NCBI GenBank assembly: GCA_027579435.1
Contig: JANBPK010001199.1
Location: 1 to 64,000 of the forward strand
DNA length: 64,000 nt
Direction: 5' to 3'
Source: Candolleomyces eurysporus
Taxonomy: Eukaryota; Basidiomycota; Agaricomycetes; Agaricales; Psathyrellaceae
Below, one piece after another: positions 33,232-44,073 of this stretch. The notes under the pieces were generated by a model that saw only the letters and a program-made list of their open reading frames with translations, did no database searches and had not been told where the DNA came from. A program made the position numbers and the translations under genes. Each line of letters begins with the position of its first letter. The first letter of the stretch is position 1.

Positions 33232-34529
33232 TCAGTATCCGATGTAAGTGCGGCCCAAAGTGTTGGGGCTGCTATCGCCGTTGATGAGCTTGTTAGTATA
33301 CTGGACGTTGTTCATGTCGTGAAGGACACCTGCAAAGATGATGAGTTCTCTGACAGAAGGGACAGAGATACAAGACACTTACCGAAGTAGAAGTAGGCTT
33401 GGATATAACCGGTGTTCTCCATGAAGTTGCGCGTGGTTTGCATGAAAGAGGAGACCTGGCCACCAGAGCATTGCTGGTTGCGACCGCTGAAGTCCTGGCA
33501 GGCATACTCGGTGACCCAGATATTGCGACCAAAGGTACCATGGTAATCCTGGAGGTGCGCAATAAATTGCTGAGCGTCGGTACCGTACCAGTGAGTGGCA
33601 ATGAAATCGACACTGCAATCAGGACAAGTATTGAAGAAGTCCCGGAGCCAGGTCTTCCCAGAGGGAGCGTTGGTAGGGGCCGGCGAACCGAGAGTATAGC
33701 CTTGGGATTTGAGAGGCTGAAGGTGCTGTCTCCAGAGCTGAGCACCACGTTGGGGGCTGATGTTCGCTTGACCTTCCTGATTTGGCCTGGGTAGAAAGTT
33801 AGGGGGTGGAAACATGGATATTTCATGGAAAAACGCACTCGTTCATGCCCAAGGCGAAGCGGGCATATCCACGCTTGACGAGCCTATCGAAGTCACCAGC
33901 TTGTTTCTCACCCCAGAACATAGGCACGTAGTCGACCCAGGGAATGCTGTCCATGAACTCGGGCTTCCAGGGACTCCAGTTGTAAACGCTAGAAAACATG
34001 TCAGAGATGAAGGGGATCGAGAACGTAGAGTGGGTACTGACTATCTGACCGCTCTGGAGCCTGCAATGAAGGCGGGGACATTGACATTGCCAGCATAGGC
34101 AATGCCGGTCTTGCCTGAACCACCGCCGCCGCCGCCATTGTTATTGTTGTTGTTATTGTTGTTGTTAGTGGCAGCTTTGCTGGTGGTCGCGGGGGCTTGA
34201 GCCCTGGAGGTCGTGGTTGGAGCTGGAGCTGGAGCCGGGGTGGTGGTAGGACGCGCAGAAGTCGCGGGGGAGGTGGTTCCAGCGGTCGTGCTGGACGAGC
34301 CCGCGGCCGAAGAGGAGCCGTCCGCGAGCGTCGAGGTACGAGCCCTGCACCGCCTGGGGCGGGTCGAAGCCTGGCGCTTGGCTACCAAGCCATGGTGTCT
34401 GGCGGCGTGGTCGTGGCGGACGAAGTGGTGGGACTCGAGGGAGACAGCGTTGGCGGGCTGGGCACCGAAGCTGGCACCGAGGACGGCGAGGGAGGCGAGG
34501 GCGACGAGTCGTACAATATTAAGAGCCAT
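33232..34529 (-). CDS. Secreted GH128 endo-beta-1,3-glucanase (Asl1-like)
   Basis: GH128 enzymes cut beta-1,3-glucan and in fungi are usually cell-wall linked. The start gives a signal peptide, MALNIVRLVALASLAVLGAS, then a His-rich stretch ending in a Kex2-like site (LVAKR). A long Ser/Thr/Ala/Pro linker follows, then runs of ten Asn and six Gly. The catalytic domain reads GIAYAGNVNVPAFI, WSPWKPEFMDSIPWVDYVPM, FWGEKQAGDFDRLVKRGYAR, FALGMNE|PNQEGQANISP (likely acid/base Glu), LRDFFNTCPDCSVDFIATHW, and RNIWVTEYACQDFSG (likely nucleophile Glu), ending NTLGRTYIGY. The domain order (linker first, catalytic domain last) suggests a wall-tethered enzyme acting during growth or fruiting. Confidence 0.88.
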
Positions 34530-35064
34530 AATGAAGGGGAAGAAAAAGGAGCGGAAGGCCCGTGTGGGAGGGGAAGAGAGAACAAGTTGAGAATTTGCGA
34601 TCCACCGCCGCGCCTTTTTCTGTCTAATTCCTATCACGGCAACACCCGAGTCGTTGCCATCGCACGGGCCCACGCGTCCGCACCTGTCCTTGGCTTGGCT
34701 TGGAGCGGGCAAAAACATACGACTCGGAGGCTGCCCCCGCCCCCTGCCCCTTCAGAGTCCATTTGCCCTGCCCGACAATGTACTCCCCTACCACCCCGAC
34801 GACATGCAAACGATATCCACAAAACTTTGTCCGTGGGTCTCGCCGAGCGCCCAGGGGCCCAGTCGTCATGACATTAGACAAAACATCACAGCAGATGATC
34901 ACCCCAATTCGGGAGTTTTGTCGTGTTTACGCGCTACATAAAGCATCTGCCATGAGCCCATCGCTTTTTTTTCTTCAACCCACAAGTTTGCCACGAAGAA
35001 CCGGTTCATCTCGTTCATCCCCGTTCATCCCATATAAAACGCTCACCAGTCCGTTGAGTTCATC
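34530..35064. promoter_or_regulatory. Divergent promoter region, GH128 and RRM genes
   Basis: 535 bp separate two divergent start codons. A C/T-rich leader with CATATAAAACG (about 35031-35041) lies about 30 bp before the RRM-protein start. No gene is seen. Confidence 0.5.
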
Positions 35065-36231
35065 ATGTCCGCCGAAGCCCAAGCCGCCTCAGTCACCACA
35101 AATGGCGCGCCCGCTGTAGTCGAGAAGCCTCAGGAGACCCTGACCTACAAGGTCTGTTCTGCCTCTTCCTTCGTTCGAGCGCTCGTGTCTCATCGTATCC
35201 CCAGGTTTTCGCTGGGAATCTTTCCTATGACACTACAGACGATGGGCTGAAGGCATTCTTTGCCCCCGTCCAGAGCGACATGTACGTGGCATATGTGCAC
35301 AGCCTCGTGTAGCCATTTGATCTCATCAATCCCCAGCCTTTCAGTTCAAGTTATCATGAGAGGTTCTCGTTCTGCGGGGTATGGATTCGTCGCTCTTGCG
35401 TCCTTGGAGGCGGCCCAAAAGGCCGTCGACACCCTCAATACGCAGGAGCTTGATGGTCGTCCAGTCATTGTTGAGATCGCCAAGCCCTCTGAAGAAAAGA
35501 AGGAGAGGAGGAACAAAAGGCGCCCTGGCCGCCGTGGTGCAAAGGCTGTCCCTGGTGAAGTTACAGAGGCAGAGGCCAATGGCGAAGCTCCCAAGGCAGA
35601 GGACGAGTCTGCTGCTGAGGCGCCCAAGCCCAAGAAGAAGAAGAAGACTCATGTGAGTAGTGTTGGCCCGAAACGTCTCTTTCCTCTCGCGCTTACATGA
35701 ATTCCGTAGCGCAAGAAGAGGCCTGCTGCTGCCGCTCCCGCTGCCGAGGGTGAAGCCGCTCCTGCTGAGGCTCCCGCTGCTACAGCCGAAAACCCTGATG
35801 CTGTAACTTCTAAGAGGGCGCCTCGTGTTCGCAAGCCCCGTGCACCCCGTGCCCCCCGTCCCGCTGGCGAGGACCCTGTTGGCGAACCCTCCAAGAACAT
35901 GTTGTTTGTCGCCAACCTCGGCTTCAGCGTTGACGATGCTGGCCTTGAGGCTTTGTTCACCGAAGCTGGCATCACTGTCCTTTCTGCTCGCGTCGTGCGT
36001 CGCCGCTGGGGTAATCCCAGGAAGAGCAAGGGATATGGCTTCGTTGACGCCGGCGATGAGGAAGGTCAGAAGAAGGCGATCGATGCCCTCGACGGAAAGG
36101 AGGTTGCTGGCCGTGCCATTGCTGTCAAGATCGCCGTCAACACCCCCCATGAAGTTGAGGAAGCCAAGCCCGTCGATGGCACTGTCTCTGGCCCTGTGGA
36201 AGTCCCTGTTCCTGGTGCCGATGCCGCCTAA
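35065..36231 (+). CDS. RNA-binding protein with two RRMs (Rnp24-like)
   Basis: Exon 1 (35065-35151) reads MSAEAQAASVTTNGAPAVVE and ends TLTYK; exon 2 begins VFAGNLSYDTTDDGLKAFF (RNP2 of RRM1); the next exon has VQVIMRGSRSAGYGFVALAS (RNP1). A linker of alternating basic (EEKKERRNKRRPGRRG) and Ala/Glu-rich sequence follows. RRM2 has MLFVANLGFSVDDAGLEALF and KSKGYGFVDAGDEEG. The tail is acidic and Val/Pro rich. The architecture matches fission yeast Rnp24-type proteins, thought to act on RNA in the nucleus. The frame is intact. Confidence 0.85.
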
Positions 36232-36483
36232 TCCTTCACGGTCTCACTAACGTCCATTACGAATCACATGTTACGCTTTGATGATGCTTTTTAACGTATC
36301 TTTCTTCCCAGTGCTGGAGGGCTTTGTCAAGCACTGCTCTCCTTCGCTAACACGGTCAGGTGCCGTTTTTAATTAATGTGGTTGAGTCCAATAGCAATCG
36401 TCAATTGTTGCTTGTCACACGAGTTGAGCCTGATGTCATTGAAATTTAGGTCAACAATGTTGAGCCTTGTTTGTAAGAACATC

Positions 36484-37951
36484 ATGAGTGATGACGACGA
36501 CGACTACCTCTCAGCCAAGTACCTCGTCGATGCTACACCTGCTCCTGCTTCTAAAACCTATTCTCAAATCCGAAAAGATGCTCAGAAGAGATCAGAAATT
36601 AGGCATGCACAATCCCAACGCAAAAGTCGTAAAGAGATCGAGCGGGAGGCTCGAGAAGCTGGACTGAGCAAGAGCTTGTTCGAGCGTGCAAAGGAGGAAG
36701 AGGAGGCTGGCCTTGGATCTGGAAATAAAGCCTTGGCTATGATGATGAAGATGGGGTTCAAGCCTGGGCAGTCTCTCGGGAAACAGGGAGAGGACGATGA
36801 CAATCGTCTCCCGGGCAGCTCGTCCTCGTTCGGAATCCCTCGCATTGGTCGAACCGCCAATGCTCACGAACAACGTCGTTCCATTTCCCCTGTCGCAACA
36901 ACAACAGCGTCCAAGGAAGACGTCGAACCCGGAGATGACGGGCAACGCGAACCTCATACCAAGCATAGGACGGTGCCGTTGCCGATAGGCGAATGGGCAG
37001 GTGAGCTTCCTCCTTCTCAGTATCGCCACGCCAATCTGAATTGCGGTTGCTTGTTGACGGGCTGCAGGGAAACAGGGAATAGGACTTGGTAAACGCGCTC
37101 GTTCACCCAGCGCCTCCGAGAGGCTCGCAAAAATCGCCAAGATGGCCGAAGATTCGGAGCACAAGGACTTTAGATCCAGAGCTCGGGACGAGTACAATAA
37201 TCGTCGCGCTGAAGGAAGACTCGGTACGTCCAGATCGTTTCCTGTAACCTTTTCTTTGAGCCTATGACGTATTCATGGTTACTGTATGCTATTTCAATCC
37301 ATCAACTAATACGGTTTCCAAAACATAGGTCCTGCGCAACGAACATGTGTTACTTTGGACGAAGAGTCAGGGAAAGAAGTGTGTATTACGCCCGTCTTCT
37401 ACTTGATGGATACAGCTTAACGGTTGTCTAGTTTAACGTTTTATGGTTGAACCCGACCAACGAAAACACATTCCCTCCTGGTCTCATTGATGCGCTCACT
37501 TCGCATAGTAACCTCCTACTCGGGCTCATCAATCCACGCCAAGGAGACCCGAGCACTATCAGGGAAACTGAAGCCCAACGTCTCCGAGCGCAAATGCAGG
37601 CTGATGCGTTGCAGCCCTTGGATGATGAGCAGGACGCTGGTAGTTCCACGAGGACGAAGGCAACTCCGGTTTCAGCTGTTGATCAGTACTCATCGGACAT
37701 ACTAGAGGAGGCTACACAATTCCTGCGTCTCCAGGTGGGTTGATCCCCCTTGATTTTTCCTTCTCCACATTTGTTCTGATTTCCCGGCTCGGTCTTTGCG
37801 TGAAAATCTCAGGCACAAGATCGTCTTCAACTCGTCTTGTCCTATTTGCGAGAGAGATATTCTTACTGTTTTTGGTGCGGCATCCGGTTTGATTCTAGCG
37901 AGGACATGGAAAAAGATTGCCCAGGGACCAATGAAGATGACCACGACTGAA
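36484..37951 (+). CDS. G-patch domain protein GPATCH11-like (DUF4187)
   Basis: G-patch proteins activate DEAH helicases in RNA processing. The start MSDDDDDYLSAKYL is the family N terminus. A coiled, charged region (EIEREAREAGLSKSLFERAK) precedes the G-patch, ALAMMMKMGFKPGQSLGKQG, completed across an intron by PIGEWA|GKQGIGLGKR. The C-terminal DUF4187 zinc-finger-like part reads RLQLVLSYLRERYSYCFWCG and EDMEKDCPGTNEDDHD, with Cys residues placed for metal binding. Five exons. Upstream in-frame codons exist but the acidic start is the conserved one. Confidence 0.88.
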
Positions 37952-38442
37952 CAGCCGGTAGGTATATATTGAGCCGTGGCGACAGTAGGCGACAACTGTT
38001 TGTAGTTGATAAGTACAGTACAGGACGACCTATGTATGGGGATTCCGTTGATGCAACAGAAAGAATAGATATTCTACCATGGTAGCAATATCGAGAGGGG
38101 CTAGCAACGAGGAATTGTCCATCTAGCAACAGGAAAGAACGACAGGGGATGGAAGACGTCCAAGAAAGCAATGTCCGCGAAAAGTTGGGAAGTCACAACA
38201 ACATAATAATAATTCCTAAAAAAGATGCTGGTGGGTGTGGTAACGAATGAGTGGAAGCACCATTACGTGCAAAATTAGGAGACTGTGGCCGATGTCCTTG
38301 TCCGTAACCAGAGNAAAAAACAATGGAATAAACGAGAGTGTGGGTAATGTGCATCTGGCAATAGCGTTTGTAATGTTACAAGTGGTCCTACATGTTCTCC
38401 GTTTCCAGGCAAAACAAATCCCCAGTCAACTACAGAGACAGT
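37952..38442. other. Convergent 3' flanks
   Basis: 3' flanks of the G-patch gene (+) and the proline-rich orphan (-). The N at 38314 precedes a run of six A. No gene is seen. Confidence 0.6.
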
Positions 38443-39338
38443 TTAGGCGATGTCGACCAGAGAGTCCCTCCGAATGTACTGCTCGTTGAGAGAGTACCTT
38501 GAGGAAGTCGAGATTCGAACGCCAGTGAAATATCGCAGAGAATTGGTGTTCCTGCCGTGCTCAGACAAAAAGTCGGGAGGAGGCTTGAGCGTCCTTTGGG
38601 GCATGGGTGGGGATGGACGTTCGGGGAAGGCGGTGTCTGCGTCATTCGGAGTCACTGGGAACGACTCGGAGCTTGCAGAGTTCGGGAGGAGGGACGGTAG
38701 GACGGGTATCGTCAGGGTCTTTGGTATATCGGCAGCAGGATCAGATCCAGCGTCCTGAGGGAAGGTCGGAGAGGTGGGGGTGGTGGCGGGGGTTTTTCGC
38801 CGCACATATGTCGAGATGGGCATATTAGCCGGCAAGTCGGTTGATGAACCGTAGATGTTCAGGCAGAGAGGGTTGCGCGGCCTTCGAGCACGAGAGCCAG
38901 CAGTCGTCTGTAAGGGAGGAAACGGAGATAAGATTGGTCCTGTGGCGCTTAGATTGGAATGATTCATTACCTCTTGAACTGGGGAGCTGCCCCGGGAAGA
39001 CGAAGAAGAGTAGGAAGAAGTAGAGGATACACTGCCCCGACGGTTGGAAGAAGACTGATCGGAGAATCATTTAGAAGACTTGGTCGTTGCCACTAATGAA
39101 GTGAACGAATTCTCACATTTGCAGAAGAGTAAGGAGAGAAGCGGGCGCCTCTTTGCCTGGACGCCGCTTCGCGCAACGAGGGGCTCGACTTGGCTTTCAC
39201 AGGCGATGGAAGAGAGCGTTCCTTGGGTTCTTGCGGGGGCGAAGAGGGAGCTGGCTCAGTGGAGTCCGGAGCCGTGGTTTTCTGTTCCAAGCCCAACGAG
39301 GCCATCAGTTCTACGAACGAGGGAAGAGCGGTAGACAT
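38443..39338 (-). CDS. Hypothetical proline/serine-rich protein
   Basis: Two or three exons. The N terminus is MSTALPSFVELMASLGLEQK, then a Ser/Pro-rich region (ERSLPSPVKAKSSPSLREA), a short Ser run, and a last exon with RARRPRNPLCLNIYGSSTDL, PANMPISTYVRRKTP and a C-terminal block SLRYFTGVRISTSSRYSLNE ending RRDSLVDIA. The N-terminal helix and the C-terminal block look conserved in style, but I recognise no domain. It is probably an intrinsically disordered regulator. It is divergent from RPB12, about 0.7 kb away. Confidence 0.6.
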
Positions 39339-40044
39339 GGTATGAGAGGAGGACAGGAGATGGGAGGGCGTAGAAGAGGACTCGGGGAAATGGAAACGGT
39401 CAACCTCGAATGCCTGATAGTCCAGTGCAGGCTATAAAGGCCTCAGCTTTGCCTTAGAAACAGCCCACGGTCATGTTGTCAAGACTGCGAGTTATTATCG
39501 TGAAGCTGAAAAGAGATCTTTCCTCGTCGTAAAGACACAAACAGGGCTCCATCATTCCGTGTTGTCGGCAAGGAGACACATCTTGCTGCATTCGGCGGCT
39601 GGACCTGGTTACTTTTTGGCGTTCCGCCGCCGTTTCTGGCAGGATACCCGTCACTAGAAGGTACCGAAAGAGATCGGAAAATGGACCAAGGGTCGGCTGG
39701 GCGATAAGATCAATGACACTCAAAAATTTCCTTTGTTTCAAGCCACAATGTTTGGGGATGAAAGACACTTGACCGGCTAGTGACATTCTTCTAAGTGCAG
39801 TGCATCAGACAGGACCAGAACGCGCGAAGCACCACGAGGTCAGTTTCGAACATCTTTGATCACGGACACCGTAGCCCAGCTTTGACATTCCAAGGTTGCC
39901 TAGTTCCCAGCGAACTGGAGTATGTATATGGGCTTGACTTGAGAGCAACGGCCGTGTTGATGTAATGGTACAAGGCGTGGGAACTTGTAGTCCGAGGGCG
40001 CGGAGTAGCGCGTCTCCAAATTGCTGTTTTCTTCTTCGACAACC
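39339..40044. promoter_or_regulatory. Divergent intergenic region, orphan gene and RPB12
   Basis: No gene is supported. A 110-codon minus-strand frame (39454-39786) has no recognisable features. The right end should hold the RPB12 promoter. Confidence 0.5.
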
Positions 40045-40365
40045 ATGAACAGACAACAGCCGTCCGGAGCAACTCCCGCACCCCAGGGTGGGGCACCGAC
40101 CTTCATGCCTCCCCCACGACAGGAAATGGAGTACCTCTGTGCTGGTGGGTTGCAATCTTACATCGCCCATGTCCCGTATCATCTCATTTCTTCTGATTTA
40201 GATTGTGGTGCGAAAAACGAAATAAAAGCTCGAGAGCCTATTCGCTGCAAGGAATGCGGTCACCGGATTATGTACAAGAAGCGGACGAAGCGAAGTACGT
40301 CGTGGTCATTTCTCCCTCACCCCAGCTCTCATTCTTCGTCAGTGGTGCAATTCGAGGCTCGGTGA
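40045..40365 (+). CDS. RPC10: RNA polymerases I, II and III shared subunit RPABC4 (Rpb12)
   Basis: This is a small zinc-binding subunit common to the three nuclear RNA polymerases. The three-exon model has a Pro-rich lead, [20 protein letters not shown], then [38 protein letters not shown] and a last exon MVQFEAR. The four zinc ligands are the CxxC pairs in CADCG and CKECG. The last exon MVQFEAR is the conserved end of the family. The GT-AG sites fall exactly at phase. Confidence 0.95.
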   Translation: MNRQQPSGATPAPQGGAPTFMPPPRQEMEYLCAGGLQSYIAHVPYHLISSDLDCGAKNEIKAREPIRCKECGHRIMYKKRTKRSTSWSFLPHPSSHSSSVVQFEAR

Positions 40366-40825
40366 CGCCAGTCCCGCTATCAAATTGCCATTGCCAGAGC
40401 GACCGTACTTCTCCGTTCTTGCACGGGAATCCTCTACAATCATCCCATCGCCTCACAATAGGACTTCCAGGATACGTCACTGTCGCAGTCAAACCAGGTT
40501 ACCATGCGGGCCTACAGCGTTGGCTTCGACTATCGCCTCGGGCTACTTTGCTCTCGTGCTGCAACTACCACACCACGCAGACTGTAGATTACACAGCATT
40601 ATAGAAAATGTCTTCAAATTGAACGTCAACTTTGGCTTTGAGGAAGCTTTTAAGGTGGCAGAGAGGTGTGGTGCTTTTTGACATTTTATGGAACTTGGAG
40701 GGATGTGTTGATTGCCGGCCTGACGCGCGTCACTGTTTGTTGCTGATTGTCTGAGTCACTATCGGCCAAGTATCGAGCCGGCAACTTGCTCTTCGTAATC
40801 CCTCTCACACAATCAGCTTACTACT
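40366..40825. other. Intergenic, nothing seen
   Basis: An open frame at 40385-40681 runs through what is probably the 3' flank of RPB12. It has no recognisable domain or splice logic. Confidence 0.55.
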
Positions 40826-42655
40826 ATGCCTGGGCAAGCATCGAGAGACCGCAGTGTGTCGCTGTCCGCTGAGGTGGAGGTGCGGTGTCCAGCGTATTTT
40901 CTTGTTTATGATGGGTGCTGATTCGAATGGAGACAGTCAGACCTTGAGTCGCATCCCGACAAAGAGGGGAGCAGTGCACCTGGTAAACCAGGACGCAAGA
41001 AGAATCCAAAGTATGTCACCGTCGAACCTATCTGCGTTCGAGCTTACAGTAGCTTTTTTTTTAGCTCGCAAGCTGCACGCCGTGACCAGAATCGAATTGC
41101 GCAGCGTGAATTTCGACTGCGCAAGCAGCAAAGAGTCAGTTCTGGATCCCTTCCGAATGACTACCTCATGCTTATTGGGATTCCTCGCGGTTAGATACGC
41201 GACCTAGAAGCGCGTGTTGAAATCCTCTCCGGCGGGAAAGATGAGGCCCTCGGTGAAATGAGAAACGTTGTGAAGGGTGTGTGTTATGAGGTCCTTAGCG
41301 CTGCTTTGACTAATCGTTTCTTCAGACCTCATGGCTGAAAACCAAAACCTTAGGAACATGCTGCGGAGTCTCGCCACGTTTATTGGTGAAGGCCTGGGTG
41401 GTGTCCTTCCTAAGCTAGGTTGGGACTTGACCGACTTTAACACCTGGGTAAACAAGGGCGAAACCGACACGGCATGGGAGGGTTATCAACGACGCAAGAA
41501 GGTTTCTCACCAAGCACAGGCAGACGCAGCAGTCGCTGGAACTTCTTCCCTCAGTTCTACCCCAGGACAGAAGCGCCCCGCAGAGGATGCTTCTTTGTCC
41601 GGTCAATCAAAGCGACCTAGAGGAGACGACGGCGAAGGCAGAACCTCGAATGGCTTCAACAATTTGCTTTCCCCTGTCACGTCCTCAAGCAATGTGTACC
41701 CTCAGGACTCGAGGAACCTGGACCGACCCGCTATCTTCTCTGAGATGATGCGCGGTTCTGCAAATTCCGGCATGTTTGTGCAGTCACCATCACCCTCCAG
41801 TTCTTCGCTGCCTTACGGGGGCGTCCAAGGGACAATGGTGGACGGTTACCAAAATTCGTACTTGGGTGGCATGAACATGCCACCTTTGCACCAACCAATA
41901 CATCAACCGCCGTACGATTCTCATAATGGCCCTCCGCAAGCAAGGGGATCGGCTTTGCCTCCACCAGTGCCCACAGATGATGAGGAATTGGACATAGACA
42001 ATGATCCAAACAAGTCCGAAGCTTACAAGTTAATCCAGTATGTGTCGTGTTCGTGATGGAGCCCGCAGCTGCTCATATCTGTCTACAGCTATCACCTGGA
42101 AAATTACAAACGTAACTCGAGCTACTGTTTGCCCTCATCCCTGCGACCGACTGCTACACAAAGGTGCGTTAACCTCCATTTTTTACCGTTCTTCTAATCT
42201 CATTCTCTCCAGATCGATACCGCATGGTAATGCTGCGATGCTCATTTTTCTAGATTTTGCTAACGTGGATTTTAGAGAGCGTAATTGACGCTATTCTTCA
42301 TCCCGAACTGCGTGACAGGCTCATCATCAACCGGCGTATGTTTTCAATGTTTTAACTGAAGGCTCAATGCTGATATAGTCACAGCGAAATACGAATTGAC
42401 GGATTCCTTGATTCAGTATCGACGTGCAGTCACCATACACGGTGACGACGTGCTCGCCCATAGCAATTGGGAAATTTCTGAACAATTCTTCAGAACGTTC
42501 CCGTATGTTTTCCTCTGACTGATCTGTTGTCAGCTATGCTAACTGTGCTGTTTAGTTTCCTCGCCGATCCGGCTATCTTCACTTTGTGCAACCGTTGGAG
42601 AAAGGAAAGAGGAGAGTCGCCATTGCGCATAGAAGATTTCCAAGCATCGGTTTAG
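40826..42655 (+). CDS. bZIP transcription factor with DUF3425 domain
   Basis: A short N terminus (MPGQASRDRSVSLSAE) is followed by PGKPGRKKNPN and, across introns, the basic region SQAARRDQNRIAQREFRLRK and a leucine zipper, RDLEARVEILSGGKDEALGE, continued as LMAENQNLRNMLRSLATFIG. A Ser/Pro/Gln-rich middle follows. The C-terminal domain (AYKLIQ|YHLENYKRNSSYCLPSSL, VIDAILHPELRDRLIINR, LIQYRRAVTIHGDDVLAHSN, WEISEQFFRTFPFLADP) is DUF3425, common in fungal bZIPs of the Yap/AP-1 kind. About nine introns, including several in the zipper. Targets cannot be told from sequence. Confidence 0.87.
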
Positions 42656-42917
42656 ATGACTTGAATATTCTTGTCATGAAGTAGGCATCGAGGCACGGCT
42701 GCCGGGACAACGGAAAGGATCTTCAATTGTTCAGCAGGCGTAGATTGTTGAGTTTCTTGGATAAGAAATGGACATAGGCGACAGGCAGAGGAGTATTACT
42801 ATATGATTATTTATTATGTCTGTCTAAGTAGGAAGGATGAAGCTGTACCTATTGACGTTAATTGAATGTTAGATAGAAGACACCACTCATACACCGCGAC
42901 TCACCAAGCCTCTTTTT

Positions 42918-43275
42918 CTACCACGAAGCCTTCTGCACACCGTTCAATTCGCCCTGCAATGCCTTGAGACGGAATTGGAACTAAAAACCCGGCAACGTTA
43001 ACAAGGAAGGTCCAGGCGGGTAATTGGTTACGCACTCTACAAAGACCAAACTCGCTCATGATACCCCTTCCCCTCCCAGAAACAACACAACGATTCTTGA
43101 CGGTGGTTGGTCTTGTATACCGCCCGAATGTATTTAGCTGGAGTTGTGCTTGGTGTCGAACCTGAGGTGGCAGGGTGGTATTGCGGGCGACGTATAGGTA
43201 GGCGCGTCGGATGATTTCATTATCCTTGACCCCAATCCGGGCTTTGATATCCCTCAAAACTCTTGCGTTGGCCAT
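42918..43275 (-). CDS. MRP2: Mitochondrial small ribosomal subunit protein uS14m
   Basis: Two exons, 43036-43275 and 42918-42980, give exactly 100 residues, the usual length. It reads MANARVLRDIKARIGVKDNE, PPQVRHQAQLQLNTFGRYTR, KNRCVVSGRGRGIMSEFGLC, then FQFRLKALQGELNGVQKASW. The block CVVSGRGRG...EFGLCR and the SW end mark uS14 of the mitochondrial, zinc-free type. Confidence 0.93.
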
Positions 43276-43559
43276 CGGTATTGACGAGTGAGGAGAGAGG
43301 TACAGTGTAAAGGTTGTGACGGAAGGAAGAGTTTCGATTGGTCGCCGGAGGCTGGTGCACAACATGCGCAAACTGACATTCCACCTGGGCGGTGTGAACC
43401 GGGACCGTGACGGACCTCAACTTTTCACCACCACCTCGTATAGCGAGTCCGCCGGAGAGATTGCGTTCTGGTGGGACATGGATATATGCCCAGTAGGTCA
43501 CCCCCTTCCCCCATCACGCTCGTGTATATCGGTCTAACGAGCTGCATAGTTGAATTAGA

Positions 43560-43796
43560 ATGTCCATTTACAAAGTCCTTCGACTAACGCAACGCCGCTC
43601 GTTTGTTTCGTCGCTTTTTGGGTTCACGTTTCTCGCCACGGTCCTCACAGTGTCGGCCTCTGAAATACTGCCATGCCCTGCACGACCAATAAAGGGACGC
43701 TTTTCTGATTCAAGTGAACTACCGGAACCCCTGGCAGAGATTAAGGTCCAGAAGCGGCCAAGACGGTGGATAGAAGAAAAATTGCCTCAGCAATAG
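43560..43796 (+). CDS. Small hypothetical membrane protein
   Basis: This 78-codon open frame reads MSIYKVLRLTQRRSFVSSLF followed by a hydrophobic helix (GFTFLATVLTVSAS), a CPARPIKGR motif and a basic end RPRRWIEEK. A basic amphipathic N terminus followed by one membrane segment would suit a small mitochondrial inner-membrane protein. I cannot name a family. The start ATG is preceded by GAATTAGA with no competing upstream ATG in frame. The 3' flank to 44073 holds nothing else. Confidence 0.5.
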   Translation: MSIYKVLRLTQRRSFVSSLFGFTFLATVLTVSASEILPCPARPIKGRFSDSSELPEPLAEIKVQKRPRRWIEEKLPQQ

Positions 43797-44073
43797 TAGC
43801 CGCAAATTCATAGGTGAGCTCTCTCAGCATTCTGAATATTTGTTTAATGTGATAGTTAATCGCATTTAGTAGATATTCCATCTTTTGGCTTGTTATACAT
43901 ATTTATATGAATCAACTAATGGCTACACAAATTTATGCATTGGAAGAGTCCGCTGTGTCCGTGAGGCTAACATTGCTTTGCGATGATGAGCTAGACTGTG
44001 GTACCGGGCTTGGTGGTCTGGAAAGTTCAGTCAGGAAGTACAAGGAGCAAGCCAGACAGCCTTTGCAAAACAC

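Noticed and set aside
35341..36150. 269-codon minus-strand frame
   Set aside because: Antisense to the two-RRM gene.
38500..38530. GTTCGAATC, resembling a tRNA B box on the minus strand
   Set aside because: It lies in coding sequence (FTGVRISTSS) and no cloverleaf could be drawn around it.
39454..39786. 110-codon minus-strand frame
   Set aside because: No family resemblance; it lies in the divergent promoter region of RPB12.
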